NCBI GenBank assembly: GCA_003116975.1
Contig: BGKB01000156.1
Coordinates: 1-64,000 of the forward strand
Reading direction: 5' to 3'
Source: Aurantiochytrium sp. KH105
Lineage: Eukaryota > Sar > Bigyra > Thraustochytrida > Thraustochytriidae
DNA length: 64,000 bases
The position numbers and the translations under genes were made by a program. Below the pieces are notes generated by a model. It saw only the letters and a list, made by a program, of their open reading frames with translations. It was not told the origin of the DNA and searched no databases. This document shows, one piece after another, positions 1-10,261 of this stretch (position 1 is its first letter; each line of letters opens with the position of its first letter).

Positions 1-576
1 ACGAGAGCTTTAATTTTTATTTGCTAGAAAAAAGAGAAAAGAAGAAGGAAATTCATCTGGAGGCGGATGACTTTCGCATCGATCGTATTCCAATCTAATG
101 AACTTGAAACATTTTTAGAGGTTCTTTTCTGTGCTGTAAGATGAACACGTTGTCTTTATCAATCAAGGTATTGGCAAACTTGCCGTGGTCGATACAGCTT
201 GATTATTAAAATCAAAGTCATATGTTCGCTCCTGGGTCAGCCGCGATTGACGAAACTATAGTAAACAAGAAAAAGGGAATGATTTGTGTTTTTGATTGAT
301 GTAGTAGTACGTCGCGGCACGCACAAAGTGTTCTCTAGCTACAATACGGAGCCCAAGATGACGTTTGCCCATCTTCTTTGAGAAAAGACAGTCCATCTAC
401 GTTTCCCAAGGCTCCTCGGTGCTGTTCGCATGTGGGCGTACGTTTTTCCTTATTAAATGATGCCTGACCGACTTCGAGCGGATATTCTTGTCCTCTTGCA
501 AGAAGAAGAAGAAGAAGAGGCCGATCGAAGGGGAAAAAGAGATGCAGAATTGGTAAGCGAGCGAGAGCACCGGCCA
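1..576. other. 3' flank of GTP cyclohydrolase gene, no gene seen
   Basis: This stretch is AT-richer than the coding DNA beside it. No convincing coding region is visible. On the minus strand an AATAA-like signal near 450-458 lies about 120 bases past the stop of the neighbouring gene and could serve 3' end formation. A neighbouring gene may end beyond the left edge. Confidence 0.4.
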
Positions 577-1359
577 CTACCTGCGGTGGACGTGTGCGAA
601 GAACTCCTGGCGCGTGCGCTGGTCGCTTTGGAAGACGCCGCGAACGGAGCTGGTAACGGTGGAGGCGCCAGTTTTTTGGACGCCGCGACCGACCATGCAC
701 ATGTGCTCAGCCTCGATGATGACGGCAACGCCCTGGGGGTCGAGGATCTCCATGATGGCCTCAGCAATCTGTGTGGTGAGACGCTCCTGGACCTGAAGAC
801 GCCGGGCGAACATTTCGGTAACGCGGGCGAGTTTGGAGAGGCCGAGGATGCGGCGCTTGGGAATGTAGCCAATGTGGCACTTTCCCTTGAAGGGCACGAG
901 ATGGTGCTCGCACATGGAGAAGAGGTCAATGTCCTTGACGATGACCATCTCGTGGTGGTCCTCCTCGAAGATGGCCTCGTTGACGAGGGTCTGCAGGTTC
1001 TGTTCGTAGCCCTGGGTAAAGTACAAGAGGGCCTTTGTCATGCGGAGCGGGGTGCGCTTGAGGCCCTCGCGGTCGGGGTCCTCGCCCATCTCGGTGAGCA
1101 GGGTGCGCACGGCGGCGACCATGCGGTCCTCGCGCGCCTGCTTCTCCTCCTCGGTCATTTTGACGCGCTCCGGCAGGCACTCGGACAGCTCGAGGAGCCT
1201 GTCCTGCGAGACGTTCGCCCGCATGACGCTTCCGCTCGAGTTGGACCGCATGCGCTTCGAGGTTGGGCACGACTCCCCGCGCTCGCTCAGGTCCATGTCG
1301 CTCGAGTTGTCGTTGTTCGACCCCGCGCGCTCGCCGCCGTCCTCGTTCTGCCCGGCCAT
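577..1359 (-). CDS. GCH1: GTP cyclohydrolase I
   Basis: Converts GTP to 7,8-dihydroneopterin triphosphate, the first step of folate and tetrahydrobiopterin synthesis. The predicted protein has 260 residues. A low-complexity N-terminal extension of about 70 residues, probably cytosolic or regulatory, precedes a full catalytic domain from about residue 75 to the end. The zinc ligands are visible as Cys150 and His153 in the CEHH motif and Cys221 in the HMCMVGRG motif. Their spacing (3 and 68 residues) equals that of the E. coli enzyme (110, 113, 181). The C-terminal end (FFAHVHRR) is complete. The ATG at 1357-1359 opens the frame. No intron is needed. The upstream region carries a long (GAAA)n tract on the sense strand. 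Sequence alone cannot tell whether it feeds folate or biopterin. Confidence 0.96.
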   Translation of the reverse strand: MAGQNEDGGERAGSNNDNSSDMDLSERGESCPTSKRMRSNSSGSVMRANVSQDRLLELSECLPERVKMTEEEKQAREDRMVAAVRTLLTEMGEDPDREGLKRTPLRMTKALLYFTQGYEQNLQTLVNEAIFEEDHHEMVIVKDIDLFSMCEHHLVPFKGKCHIGYIPKRRILGLSKLARVTEMFARRLQVQERLTTQIAEAIMEILDPQGVAVIIEAEHMCMVGRGVQKTGASTVTSSVRGVFQSDQRTRQEFFAHVHRR

Positions 1360-1470
1360 CCTTCCCGCCTCGCTCGCTCGCAGTCAGGCTCAGGCAGCTC
1401 GCCTCGCCCGGCCACCACCCGCGCCCTTTCCTCTAGCCGCCTGCGCAACCCTTTTTCCGCCGGTCCCTGG

Positions 1471-1502
<32 letters not shown>

Positions 1503-2822
1503 TCCTTCTCTCTTTTCGAGGATGCCGTCCTCGGCGTTCTTTCTTCCGCGCTGGCCTCGCTCGCTCTCGTGCTGGGCTGGGCTCTGCTGGGCTGGGTCAG
1601 ATCGGGGTCTGCCCGCTCGCCGCGGCCGGTTCTCCTCCCCGCGCAGGTTGCGGAACTGCCGCGGCGCAGCGTGCCGGGGCCCGTCGCGTGGTCTTTGCGG
1701 CGGGGCGAAGTCGCTTCCGAGGGGCCGGGCATGCGCTCTCTGCTGCTGCTGCTTGCTAAGCGCTGCCTGCCTGGTTGCGGTTGACTGCACGCCGCGGCCG
1801 CGCACGCGCTGCAGTGAAGTGAAGTGAAGTGAAGCGGCGGAGCAGGGCGCGGCGCGGAGGGCGAGGCGCGGCGGCGTTGACTTCAGACCGCGGCGAGAGA
1901 GGACCGGGAGTCCGGCCGGAGTCCGCGGGGAGGAAAGCAGGAGCGGCGGCGCGGCAGCGCTCGGCATCGCATGCGGAGGCAGGCAGAACTTCACGCGAGA
2001 GGAGAGGAGGGAAGAAGAGGAGGACGACTTCCCGCCGCCCCAAAGAGGCGCCGAGGGAGCGAGCGAGGGCGTGAGATGATTGCGCGCGCGGGGGAGCTCG
2101 GCAAGGCCGTAGGAGGGGGGGAGGGGAAGAGGGAGGGAGGAGCGCCTGCTTCAACCAGTCGGCCTGCTGCTGCGCGCGTGCGTGCGTTTACGGGGCGGGA
2201 GAGCAGAGGAGAGCAGAGCAGAGGAGAGGAGAGGAAAGAAAGAAAGGGGTGTGCGCTCAAGGGGGTTGCGGGAACGGGAACGGTGGGACGATTTTGTGAC
2301 TACCGCAGACAAGACATAGCCGCAGAGCAGGCGAGACGTTTTTCCAGAGTATCGGCAGCGTTGCGAGGAGGGCAAGGACGCGCGAGAAATGAGCTGTCGG
2401 GGCGCGGCAAAAATCTCATTTCAAGGTCGTGATGCTGGTTCTTGAGCGCGAAAAGTGATGAGGAAATGACAGCGGTAAAGCATGGCTGCGTTGCCCAGTT
2501 GATGCGAAGATGGGTCACACGTTTACTCAAGACCGGACTCGCGAGATAAGTGGCCCCGTTGATCAACAACGATGCATTTATCGTCGGTGCGACTCGGTTG
2601 ATCTTGCGCTCCCTGACTTTCGGAACACGGCAAACAGTATCTTTGAACATGGACTGGAGAGACCGTGCTGGTCGTTTTGCAATGGGAAGCGCTTTCTTGT
2701 CTTCTTTGTGCCCTTATGTCTCTCTCCCTACCTTGGCATAGCGAGTGAGGCGCGCGACTGTGATTCTGTTCTCGCCTCACCTTTGTCACGGCGTCAAGAT
2801 GAATCTTGGTCCAGACATTGCA
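1360..2822. other. GCH1 upstream region with simple repeats
   Basis: No supported gene. The region holds a (TTTC)n tract at 1471-1505, a GTGAA pentamer repeat at about 1814-1834, and a purine-rich block of GAGCA/GAGGA units at about 2203-2235. Base composition falls visibly from about 2400 onward. Open frames on both strands here are Arg/Ala/Pro-rich by-products of GC-rich DNA. Confidence 0.5.
1471..1505. repeat. (TTTC)n microsatellite
   Basis: About nine tetranucleotide copies, roughly 110 bases upstream of the GTP cyclohydrolase start. On the sense strand of that gene it reads (GAAA)n, so it probably lies in the promoter or 5' leader. Confidence 0.9.
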
Positions 2823-3366
2823 TTTGTGCCAGAGAATTTGGTTTGCATTGCAAAAACGAAGGCATCCAGATCATCTTTTGTGGCTTCGCGTCAAAGAGCT
2901 AGGACGAAATTATCATAGCGGCATTGAGCATTTTGAAACGCTTTACGTTTTGTGCGCTGTATGTTGATCGAGGTATTTCACGTTGGAAGTAGGGCGAGGT
3001 TCGCTTCAGTATCCTGGATCACTTGCCTTTTTGTGGCAGAGCGTGCAGTACCGAAGTTTGCAAGCAGCAGGGCTACCTTGAGCTTTGGGAACGCTTTCAA
3101 TTTTGTGGCACTGCCTGTGCATTGCCGAGGTAATTCTTCATGTGGCAAAGGCAAGCAAGGCGACCTTGCCAGCATCTTGAGAAGCTTGACTTTTTTGTGG
3201 CGCTGTAAGTCACGTGGCACGGAACGCTCCTAGACGAGACAATTCCGCCATTCGAGTGCATTTTTTGGCGACAGGCGCTGCGGCTTGGATCTGAATGCCC
3301 TCCGGGCAACGGTCGAGAATAGCAACACTGCGACGACTCAAACACTATTTCTTCAATTTTGTGGCA
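2823..3366. repeat. Degenerate array of TTTTGTGGC motifs
   Basis: A T-run followed by GTGGC or a close variant recurs at 2823, 2875, 2947, 3027, 3101, 3191, 3261 and 3357. From 2875 on, the spacing is about 70-95 bases. Several copies share flanks: AACGCTTT or AAGCTTGAC before the motif, and CGCTGTA or CACTG after it. A further copy sits at 3696. The pattern looks like an old tandem array of a unit of about 80 bases that has decayed. No coding frame runs across it. Confidence 0.6.
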
Positions 3367-3850
3367 CGATCAGCTGCAGCTGCAGCTGCAGGCGTTCACT
3401 GCACCGTCTGAAATCTTTCATGCGCTCTAGCATCCGGAAAGAAGCGTAGTACGGCAGGGATTCTGACAAATGTAAATTCCGCCCATTTGCTGCGTATTTG
3501 TATCACCTGTGCCTGCAACGTGGAAAACGAACTGTCCCTGCGTAAGCGCCAAACCGTTGTGAAGCCAAAATCAGCATCAAGCACACCTATTATCCCGAAC
3601 ATAGGTCCTCCCAGACTTGCATGAACGTTGAATGCTCGTGAGTCCTGGCTGCAGCGATCGTGATTAGAGGGAGTGTAAGATGTTATTCCTCTGATCTTGT
3701 GGCAAAGGTAGACGTTCAACGCATCGTCTCGATTTATTATAGGCTTTTGTATTCAAATTGCGTCCGAAATACGGCAGGAACGACAGATGTAAACTCCGTT
3801 CGTTTGCAATATATCTAACCTGTGCCTGGCAAATAGAGAACGCAACCTCG
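3357..3850. repeat. Diverged direct repeat, about 320-base period
   Basis: The segment around 3451-3535 is recognisably repeated at 3771-3850. Shared landmarks in the same order are ACGGCAGG, a TGTAAA(T/C)TCCG block, TTTGC, and ACCTGTGCCTG, then a GAAAACGA/GAGAACG end. Upstream of each copy lies a TTGTGGCA motif (3359 and 3697) and a TTCA(A/C)xGCA(T/C)CGTCT block. This is consistent with an old duplication overlying the GTGGC array. Confidence 0.6.
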
Positions 3851-4276
3851 TGGGAATAGATTTGCTTAATCGCTTCAAAGGGCGTCAGAATTGCAGACTT
3901 GCATGAATGATTACAAGACTGAAGGGCTTCTTGAACTGTCGCAAACGCGCGTTGCAGAAGCAGCGAGAACCGGTATCATTTTTGCTCTCTTTCCCCAACC
4001 CAAGCTCACGGCAGTGAACCAGCGTGCGAGTGTCGTTCGATCGCCGTTGCGCCCTTGCTGCTGCTTGAGATGTGCGAGTCGCAATTCATCACCTGCGGCA
4101 AGTAGACGGTGGACGCTCGAATCCTCGTGTGAAGTGCAGCTGCACGTGCGTCTTTGATTTGAGACCTTTACGTTGCTCGCGCAACAAAGCAGGCACGCGC
4201 AACGTTCTGTGCTCGCTCGCTCGCCGGCCAGGCGAGCTGAGCGATAGGTGGCACATGCGCACGTGGTGCGGTCATT

Positions 4277-4294
4277 GGAGAGAGAGAGAGAGAG
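4277..4294. repeat. (GA)n microsatellite
   Basis: Nine GA dinucleotides. It sits within a gene-free stretch that also holds the 84-base repeat described at 4334. Confidence 0.9.
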
Positions 4295-4333
4295 ACATTG
4301 AGTCACAGTCATTGCGCAGACAAGTCAGCTGCC

Positions 4334-4580
4334 AGCGAGGGAAGTGCAATGCTCAAGAGGCACGCGCAGCGACCGACCAACCGGCCGGGAGCTGTGGCTG
4401 GCTCGCTGGGTGGTCGAGCGAGGGAAGTGTAGTGCTCAAAATGCACACGCTGCGACCAAGCAACTGCCCAGCTGGCTCGCGGCCTTGCGCGAAACGCAAC
4501 TACCACCAAGAATGTATGGGCCTTCTTATTACGTAGAAGCGAGAAGGGTAGCGCTCGTGTGTCCAAGTTGCGCGTGCGCA
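4334..4580. repeat. Degenerate tandem repeat, about 84-base spacing
   Basis: GCGAGGGAAGTGCAATGCTC at 4334 recurs as GCGAGGGAAGTGTAGTGCTC at 4418. The similarity continues through a (GC)ACGC(G/T)GCGACC block into CAACxGxCC. A third weaker copy begins at 4539 (GCGAGAAGGGTAGCGCTC). No coding frame is supported. Confidence 0.6.
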
Positions 4581-4691
4581 CGCATGCTGCACGCGCGGTG
4601 CAAGCAAATGGGTAGCTCTGTCTGTCACGGCTGACTGCTTATACATCAACTGGTAAATAACCAAACCGAGTTTATGTCACTCTTTTAGCTG

Positions 4692-4718
4692 GAGGCCTCG
4701 AGAGTGTCCCGAGGCCTC
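4692..4718. repeat. Perfect 9-bp hairpin (GAGGCCTCG / CGAGGCCTC)
   Basis: Arms 4692-4700 and 4710-4718 are exact reverse complements with a 9-base loop. A run of A follows at 4722-4730. It lies about 120 bases upstream of the start at 4836, so it may be in that gene's promoter or leader. No function can be assigned. Confidence 0.6.
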
Positions 4719-4835
4719 ACTAAAAAAAAACTTTTAAGCGCAGCATCCCTCTTTCAGCCGGAAACCTGTGCAATGGCAAAACGCTAATTCCCGTCAGTCC
4801 CATGCACGTTTCGATACCAACGATCGAGCAGCATC

Positions 4836-5420
4836 ATGCAGCGTGTACTGTTGCAGCTTTTCGTCGCCGCCGCCGTTATGGCGAGCGCCTGTGCTTCTCC
4901 TCAAGCATCGTTGAGATTTCTCCAGACATCGACGACGGCCCCGACGCCGGCACCGACTGAGCTTGAAGTCTTCAGTGAATTCCAAAGTACTTGGGAAAAA
5001 GCCAGGCTGGCCGTGATTATTGTTTCTAGCATCATTGGCGCCTTACTTCTTTGCTGCTGCGTTGCTTGCTGCGTCTCGTCAGGGTTTTTGGCCCGGGGAG
5101 CGTCCAAGGGAGAGCTGCCTGGTCAAGATCTTATCGCGGGTACGCCCAATCCAGCTGTTCAACCGGTTGTTGTCCAAGAAGGCGCAGAGGAAGGTGCAGC
5201 AGAAGGCGCAGAGGAAAGTGCTACCCCTGTCGCTACTCCAGCTGGCAATAACTCGTTCCTGATGATGCTTTTGGGTGCTTTCGCGTTGGGCAGCTCCAGG
5301 GCCTCTCCTCATCAACATCGAACTCACGAGTCCCATTTTGGGCGGAACAGGATGTTCGGTCGGCGTGACCGCACGATTAACCGTATCCGTGCGAACCGGG
5401 ATAGACGGCATTTCCACTAA
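4836..5420 (+). CDS. Small secreted/single-pass membrane protein, unknown
   Basis: The predicted protein has 194 residues. It starts with a clear signal peptide (Met1 to about residue 20, hydrophobic, ending Ala-Cys-Ala-Ser). A Thr/Pro-rich segment (about 29-42) follows, probably extracellular. A strong transmembrane segment at about residues 58-84 ends in a Cys-rich cluster (LLLCCCVACC). After this comes a Glu/Ala-rich tail of about 50 residues with three near-repeats of EGAEEGA type. The last 55 residues are basic and His/Arg-rich, and fall inside the first copy of a tandem duplication of about 180 bases, so the true C-terminus is uncertain. A second hydrophobic patch (about 140-151) could be a further membrane or GPI-signal segment. 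I do not recognise the family. Type I topology with a short ectodomain is the simplest reading. Confidence 0.6.
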   Translation: MQRVLLQLFVAAAVMASACASPQASLRFLQTSTTAPTPAPTELEVFSEFQSTWEKARLAVIIVSSIIGALLLCCCVACCVSSGFLARGASKGELPGQDLIAGTPNPAVQPVVVQEGAEEGAAEGAEESATPVATPAGNNSFLMMLLGAFALGSSRASPHQHRTHESHFGRNRMFGRRDRTINRIRANRDRRHFH

Positions 5421-5615
5421 TACTGCCGCCAATTCAAGCCTGATGATGCTGCTAGTGCTTTCGCTTTGGGCGTCTCCGCATCAACATCGTACTCCCGTTT
5501 CCTATTTGGGGCGGAAAGGTTGTTCGATCGGCGTCGCCACACGATTGAGCGTGTACCCGTGTGCATGCAAACCAGGAGAGACGGCATTTCCACTAATACT
5601 GCCGCTAATTCGAGC
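5259..5615. repeat. Two-copy tandem duplication at the 3' end of the membrane-protein gene
   Basis: The segment starting CTGATGATGCT at 5259 recurs at 5440. Both copies contain GCATCAACATCG or its near match, GGGCGGAA, TTCG(G/A)TCGGCGT and GACGGCATTTCCACTAATAC. The last block is at 5405-5424 and 5581-5600. The unit is about 176-181 bases. Because 181 is not a multiple of three, the Met-Met-Leu-Leu...Pro-His-Gln-His-Arg peptide is readable in both copies but in different frames. Confidence 0.8.
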
Positions 5616-6400
5616 CTAGGCATCAGGTCTAAAGGCAATATATTCGTTTTCCGTGTAAAGAAAAGAAGTTGCAAGCCAAATTCATGATCTAAGTCTAACG
5701 GCGTTCGCAGCATGAACTAGCATGGCCAAGAGATTTGTGAACAGCAAGCTCTCCACCACATCCTTTCTATTAAAATTGAACAAATCGTCAAGGTGGTGAG
5801 GACATCTGACTTCATCTCTGGACTCGTTCGTCTCGACAGACCCGGATCTGCTCTAGCGATTTTAGCGTATATACATTGTCATCATCTTGCGGCCCTCTTT
5901 TCACTAGTTGTCACCGTCGTATGGGTTGTCACTGTGCATTGAGGCCATAACGATCAAATGCCGCTATGTACAATGTAAGCACACTGTTCTTCTTTTCCGC
6001 CCGTTCGCCCCTTGCTGATTTCTTGTGCAGTGTACTCAATAAACTGAGATAAGCACTGGAACCAGCGGATTCCGTTGCAGGGCTTTGCCCTCTGCACACA
6101 TCGCATCAGCTTACGTTAATGTGCAAGTCTCGGAAAGGCATGACCAGCACACTTGACGGAGACTCGAGACCGCGGCCGGCCTTCGTTTCGGGATTTAGAA
6201 TCGTAGCTTCGAAACGGTTAAACTTGCCTGAACAAGTGGGACGTTTTTATCGAGAAGTCATCGACGACTTATTGCAAAAAGCTCAATCCTCGGCTACGAC
6301 AGCTCGATTCTCCGTAAAAAGCTCGCGCACCAGAACATGTCGCGTGATGGCTTCATTTGTGTTTCCTGTCTGTGCTAACGAGGACATGAACGATCGCTAC
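5616..6400. other. AT-richer intergenic DNA, no gene seen
   Basis: No family-like coding region is visible. AATAAA at about 6038 on the plus strand is a possible polyadenylation signal, though about 600 bases past the upstream stop. A 98-codon plus-strand frame at 6119-6415 has no recognisable domain. Confidence 0.4.
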
Positions 6401-7272
6401 AAGCAAGAATCGTGAATTCGTGGCCCAATGTAACAGCCGCGGCAGCAGGTCGCATGATCCTATAGACTCTACTCGAAGCGTTTCAAGAAAAGCAAGAGTT
6501 TGTGCGTGCCGATGTGGGCTTGATGAGGCAAATATACAGACCAGCAATCACGTCGGTCAGCTAAAGAAAAGCATTAAAAAATGCCAGCAGGGTTTCGCTG
6601 CTTCGATCGTGCCAACGTTATTTGGACGGAGACCCCAAGGACGTCGAGTACGCCGAGAGCAACTGACAATCTCTCGAGAACGCCGAGGACCCGCGAATGT
6701 CAGCAACCGTGCGAAGGAATGCGCAAGGCAGGGTCGGCATGGCAAGGTGCGGGCTGACGAGGCAGTGCAAGGCAAATGAGCTGCATCTCGCAGCGGCCAG
6801 ATGTGAAGGGATAACCAGCCCTTTCGTTGTCAGCATTAGCGTGCTTTGCCGACAACCATAGAATGACTCGTTGGCGCCGCAACTGCTGCTGCTAATGTTG
6901 CTCGTTACTCGTGGTTCGAGAGATAGAGGAGAGAGAGAGAGGCGGCCGGGACCCCTGGCCGATTGGACAGGAGCGTCGTACTTCGAGGCGTGGTCGTCAT
7001 CCGCTGAGGACGAAATCTCGAGATGTCGCTCTTCAAAGCTCGCTCGGCCGCACGAGGTAATATCCGCACAAGGAACGAGGCTATCGTTCCATAGGGAAAG
7101 ATTCGCTCCGGAGCGAATCCGATGCGGCTGTTCGCGGCCACGTCTCCCATGCACCTTCAGTCGGCACGTTGACCGCGCCACGCGCCCGCTTTTCTGCAGG
7201 ATCTCTCGCTCTCTGTCTGTCAGTGCGTGCGAGCGAGGGTTTGTGCGTGCGTGCGCGCGTGCGTGCGTGCGT

Positions 7273-7317
7273 GCAAGGCCTTGCGATGCAGGACAACCTT
7301 GCGATGCAGGACAAGCT
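7273..7317. repeat. Short direct repeat, 19-base unit
   Basis: CCTTGCGATGCAGGACAA occurs twice in succession, at about 7279 and 7298. It is a small two-copy tandem duplication within the repeat-rich tract. Confidence 0.7.
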
Positions 7318-8080
7318 CGAATCCTCGAGGGCCGAGGCTCGTCAATCTGGCTGACGCGGGCCGGCCGACGCTGCCTTGGCGCTCTGGATCAGGCCGCAGG
7401 AGCGCTGCCACTGGCGCCGGACCACGTGAGTATAGACGATGCCTTTTCTGAGCAGAACGGGCCAAGGTGCGCGGCCCAAGCTCGCCTTGGCCCAACCAAG
7501 CCTTCCTTCTGCAAACGAGCACGCGAGCGAGATTGGTGCTGATTCCTCCTCCTCCCGCTGCTGCTGCTGCGCTCGTCCTCCACCACATCGCCCTCCACCT
7601 CGATTTCTTGTACTGTACTCGACGGACGCGACCGACAGCTACGAGCCTGGCGACATGGAGGAGGAGACTACATCGAAGATCTCGTGAAGAAACCAACCCG
7701 GCCAGCCAGTGTCGACCTCCGAACTCGCGCCGGGGTCGTCTAGCTTTGTGAAGTTCCTGTGCGAGCGCGGGGCGAGAGAAGACGCCGCGGCGCTCCAGCA
7801 GCTGAAGCTGCAGCTGCAGCTGCCAGCTGATGATTTCGGAGGGCGTTCTCGAGCACCGCCGCGGCGAGCTGCACCGCGACGACACACCGCGAGCGAGCGA
7901 GGCTTCGAAGGCTCGAGACCTCGATGTACTAACATGTAAGCCCCAAAGCTCGGGCTGGCGGCTCGAAGACTCTTGCAGGGTGAACGCGCGGGAATCGCAG
8001 TCGCTTCGCGGCGCCTCGCCACCCGCGGGGTCGGCTCGCCGGACCCACGTGCCACTCGTTGTCAGCGGTTGCGGCACGGC

Positions 8081-8101
8081 GATCGATCGATCGATCGATC
8101 G
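8081..8101. repeat. (GATC)n microsatellite
   Basis: About five copies of the self-complementary tetranucleotide GATC. It is followed at once by GCTC units. Confidence 0.9.
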
Positions 8102-8198
8102 CTCGCTCGCGCGGCGCGTTGATGACAGAAGATCACAGAGAGCAAAGTAACTCGAGGCCTGAAAGACCGGGAAACAGACACTGCGGCCTCACTGTCAG

Positions 8199-8330
8199 AA
8201 AGAAACGAAAAAGAAACGAAAGAAAAAGAAAAAAGAAAGGACAAAAGAAAGAATACAAAAAGAAAGGAAAAAGAAATGAAAGGAAACTCGAAAGAAAGAA
8301 AGAAAAAGGGAGAAGGGGAGAAAAGAAAGA
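8199..8330. repeat. Purine-only GAAA-rich tract
   Basis: About 130 bases almost entirely of A and G, built from GAAA, GAAAA and AAGG units. The long purine strand could form triplex structures. Opposite-strand frames here give Phe/Ser-rich peptides that are not credible proteins. Confidence 0.85.
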
Positions 8331-8591
8331 TGGGGCCCGGACGGAGCATGGAAGCGCCGGCGCCGTGTTGTCCCGCTCGGGATGCCCAGGCAGCGCCGCA
8401 ACGGCCGGGCAGCGAGCGTAGGCCAGCTGCGGCGGCAGCAGCTGCAGGCAGCCACGCAGCGCCTTCAAGTTTGCGGCCCGGAAAGGAAAGGGCGGCTTCG
8501 GTGGACGGGTTTGTTGGGACAAGCCGAGGGTTTTCGTACGGAGCGAGAGGCCAGAAAATCGCGCTTCGAAGAACCGCTCCGGGATGCATCT

Positions 8592-8634
8592 ATCCATCCA
8601 TCCACTCCATCCATCCATCCACCCACCCATCCAT
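8592..8634. repeat. (CCAT)n microsatellite
   Basis: Imperfect CCAT repeat with CACT and CACC interruptions. Confidence 0.9.
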
Positions 8635-9007
8635 TCCTGCATGGACGCATGCATGCAGTCACTCCTTGGCGCCCCAGAAGGAGTACAAGAAGCCGAGGCA
8701 GAACGCGCGCCCTGTGCCGCCGCCGCACGCAACTGCAACGCTCGCTCGTAGCAGAGCCTCCTTCGCACAGAAGCGAGACCGCACTCCTTGCCTGCCTGCT
8801 TGCTGTCCCGCGCTCGCTTGCTGTCCTGTCTCACTCGCTCGCTCCCTCGCTTGCGCGGACGCGGCTGTGGCGTGCGGACCGGACCGGACTCGACTCGACT
8901 CGACTCCACTCGGCTCGGAGGGCGGGCGTCGTGACGGGCGTCCGCAATGGCGGTGGCGAGCGGGCAGTTGTACGGTCGCCACTGGTGTTGTAGTGGTTGT
9001 TCGGTCA

Positions 9008-9031
9008 GTCGATCGATCGATTGATCGATCG
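9008..9031. repeat. GATC/TCGAT repeat
   Basis: Interrupted GATC repeat, next to GGTC-rich DNA that continues to about 9095. Confidence 0.85.
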
Positions 9032-9243
9032 CACGGTCGTTTGCCCGGTCGTTTGGTCGGCAGGTCGGTCGGTGGCGGTCGGTCCGTCGATCGGTTGGTG
9101 GCGGCAGCGGCAGCGGCTGGTAGATCCGCGGAGAGAACAATGGATCGCTGCAGCGTTGGATTGATCAATCAGCCAAACAGGCAGGCAGCCAGGCACTTGA
9201 CTGCAGCTGCGGCTGCAGCTGCACGTTGCCGTAATAAGGAGTT

Positions 9244-9284
9244 GGTCGGTCGGTTAGTCGGTCGGTTAGTCGGTCGGTCGGTCG
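9244..9284. repeat. (GGTC)n microsatellite with GGTTAGTC interruptions
   Basis: GGTC repeats broken twice by GGTTAGTC, giving a short higher-order pattern. Confidence 0.85.
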
Positions 9285-10210
9285 TGTGGGATCTGGTCCG
9301 GCCGCGGCGTCCTTTTTATTTTGTTGAAAAAAATCGCGCGTGACCAGGATGGCTGCACTGCGGGGCATTTCAGAAATGCCAGTCTGCCCGGACCGGCCCC
9401 CTCCCTCGCTGAGCACCGCAGCCGCGACGGTACGGGAGCGCTCCGGCTACCTGGAGGTGCTACTTACCTTTCTGTCTGTCTACCCACACGAGCAGCAGTG
9501 CGAGGTTGCCTTCCAAGTATGTTCCTTTCCTTTCCTTCCCCTTCCTTGTTATTTCTTTTCTCGAGCAACGGCATCCGGCCAGATGGTCAAACGCGTCTCG
9601 GCAGGCGCTGGCTGCAGTGACGGTTGGCCCGCGCTCGTCGATGTCGCTCGCTGCCTGCGGCGATGCGGTCTCCCATGGTTGGCGGGAAGAGTTCGAAGGC
9701 TGCCGCGAGAAATCTTGAATTGGTCTACGGTGCTGGCTCCTCTGGTTCTAGTATTGTTTCGTTTCGTTGTGTATTTGACTGCCGGCCGCAGCCGCTAACC
9801 AGTGGCGGGGCGGGGCGGGGCGGGCGTGCGCGCACTCTCGCGATTCTTTTTGCTTGACGTAAACAAAGCCTCCGAGCCGTATATGATCGACGAGAGCGAA
9901 AGGTGACGCGCTCTGCCCGGTCCACGCCGAGATGAATTGGATCGCTATACCATGGCTGTTGGCCGCACCGCCGGCAGTGGTGCGGTTGGCAAGCATGGCC
10001 GGGACAGGCTACAGATCGCGGAGGCACGGGCGGTTGCGACGGAGTGAACAATGCCGCTGCGGAGCGGAGCGGAGCGGAGGGTCCGACCAGGAACAGCTAC
10101 AAGTGGTGACCAAGTAATTCCTTTAAAATTTAGCTCGCGCTCGGGGTGCGGCCTCAGGCTTGCGGCAGTTTGATTGGGGCGGGTAGGGACTGCGGGGGAA
10201 GGAAAAAAAA

Positions 10211-10261
10211 GGAGAAGGAGGAGGAGGAGGAGGAGGAGGAGGAGGAGGAGGAGGAGGAGGG
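10211..10261. repeat. (GGA)n microsatellite
   Basis: About 16 nearly uninterrupted GGA triplets. The G-rich strand could form a G-quadruplex-like structure. Confidence 0.9.

Noticed and set aside
457-1827. 456-codon plus-strand frame over GTP cyclohydrolase
   Set aside because: Antisense shadow of a clearly identified enzyme; composition is Leu/Val/Ala/Arg from mirrored codons and it runs into repeat DNA.
6119-6415. 98-codon plus-strand frame
   Set aside because: Plausible composition but no domain, no signal and no support from the context; left unannotated.
8276-9343. 355-codon plus-strand frame in the repeat-rich tract
   Set aside because: Starts in a GAAA tract and passes through CCAT, GATC and GGTC repeats; the peptide is periodic and Arg/Ser/Pro-rich with no domain.
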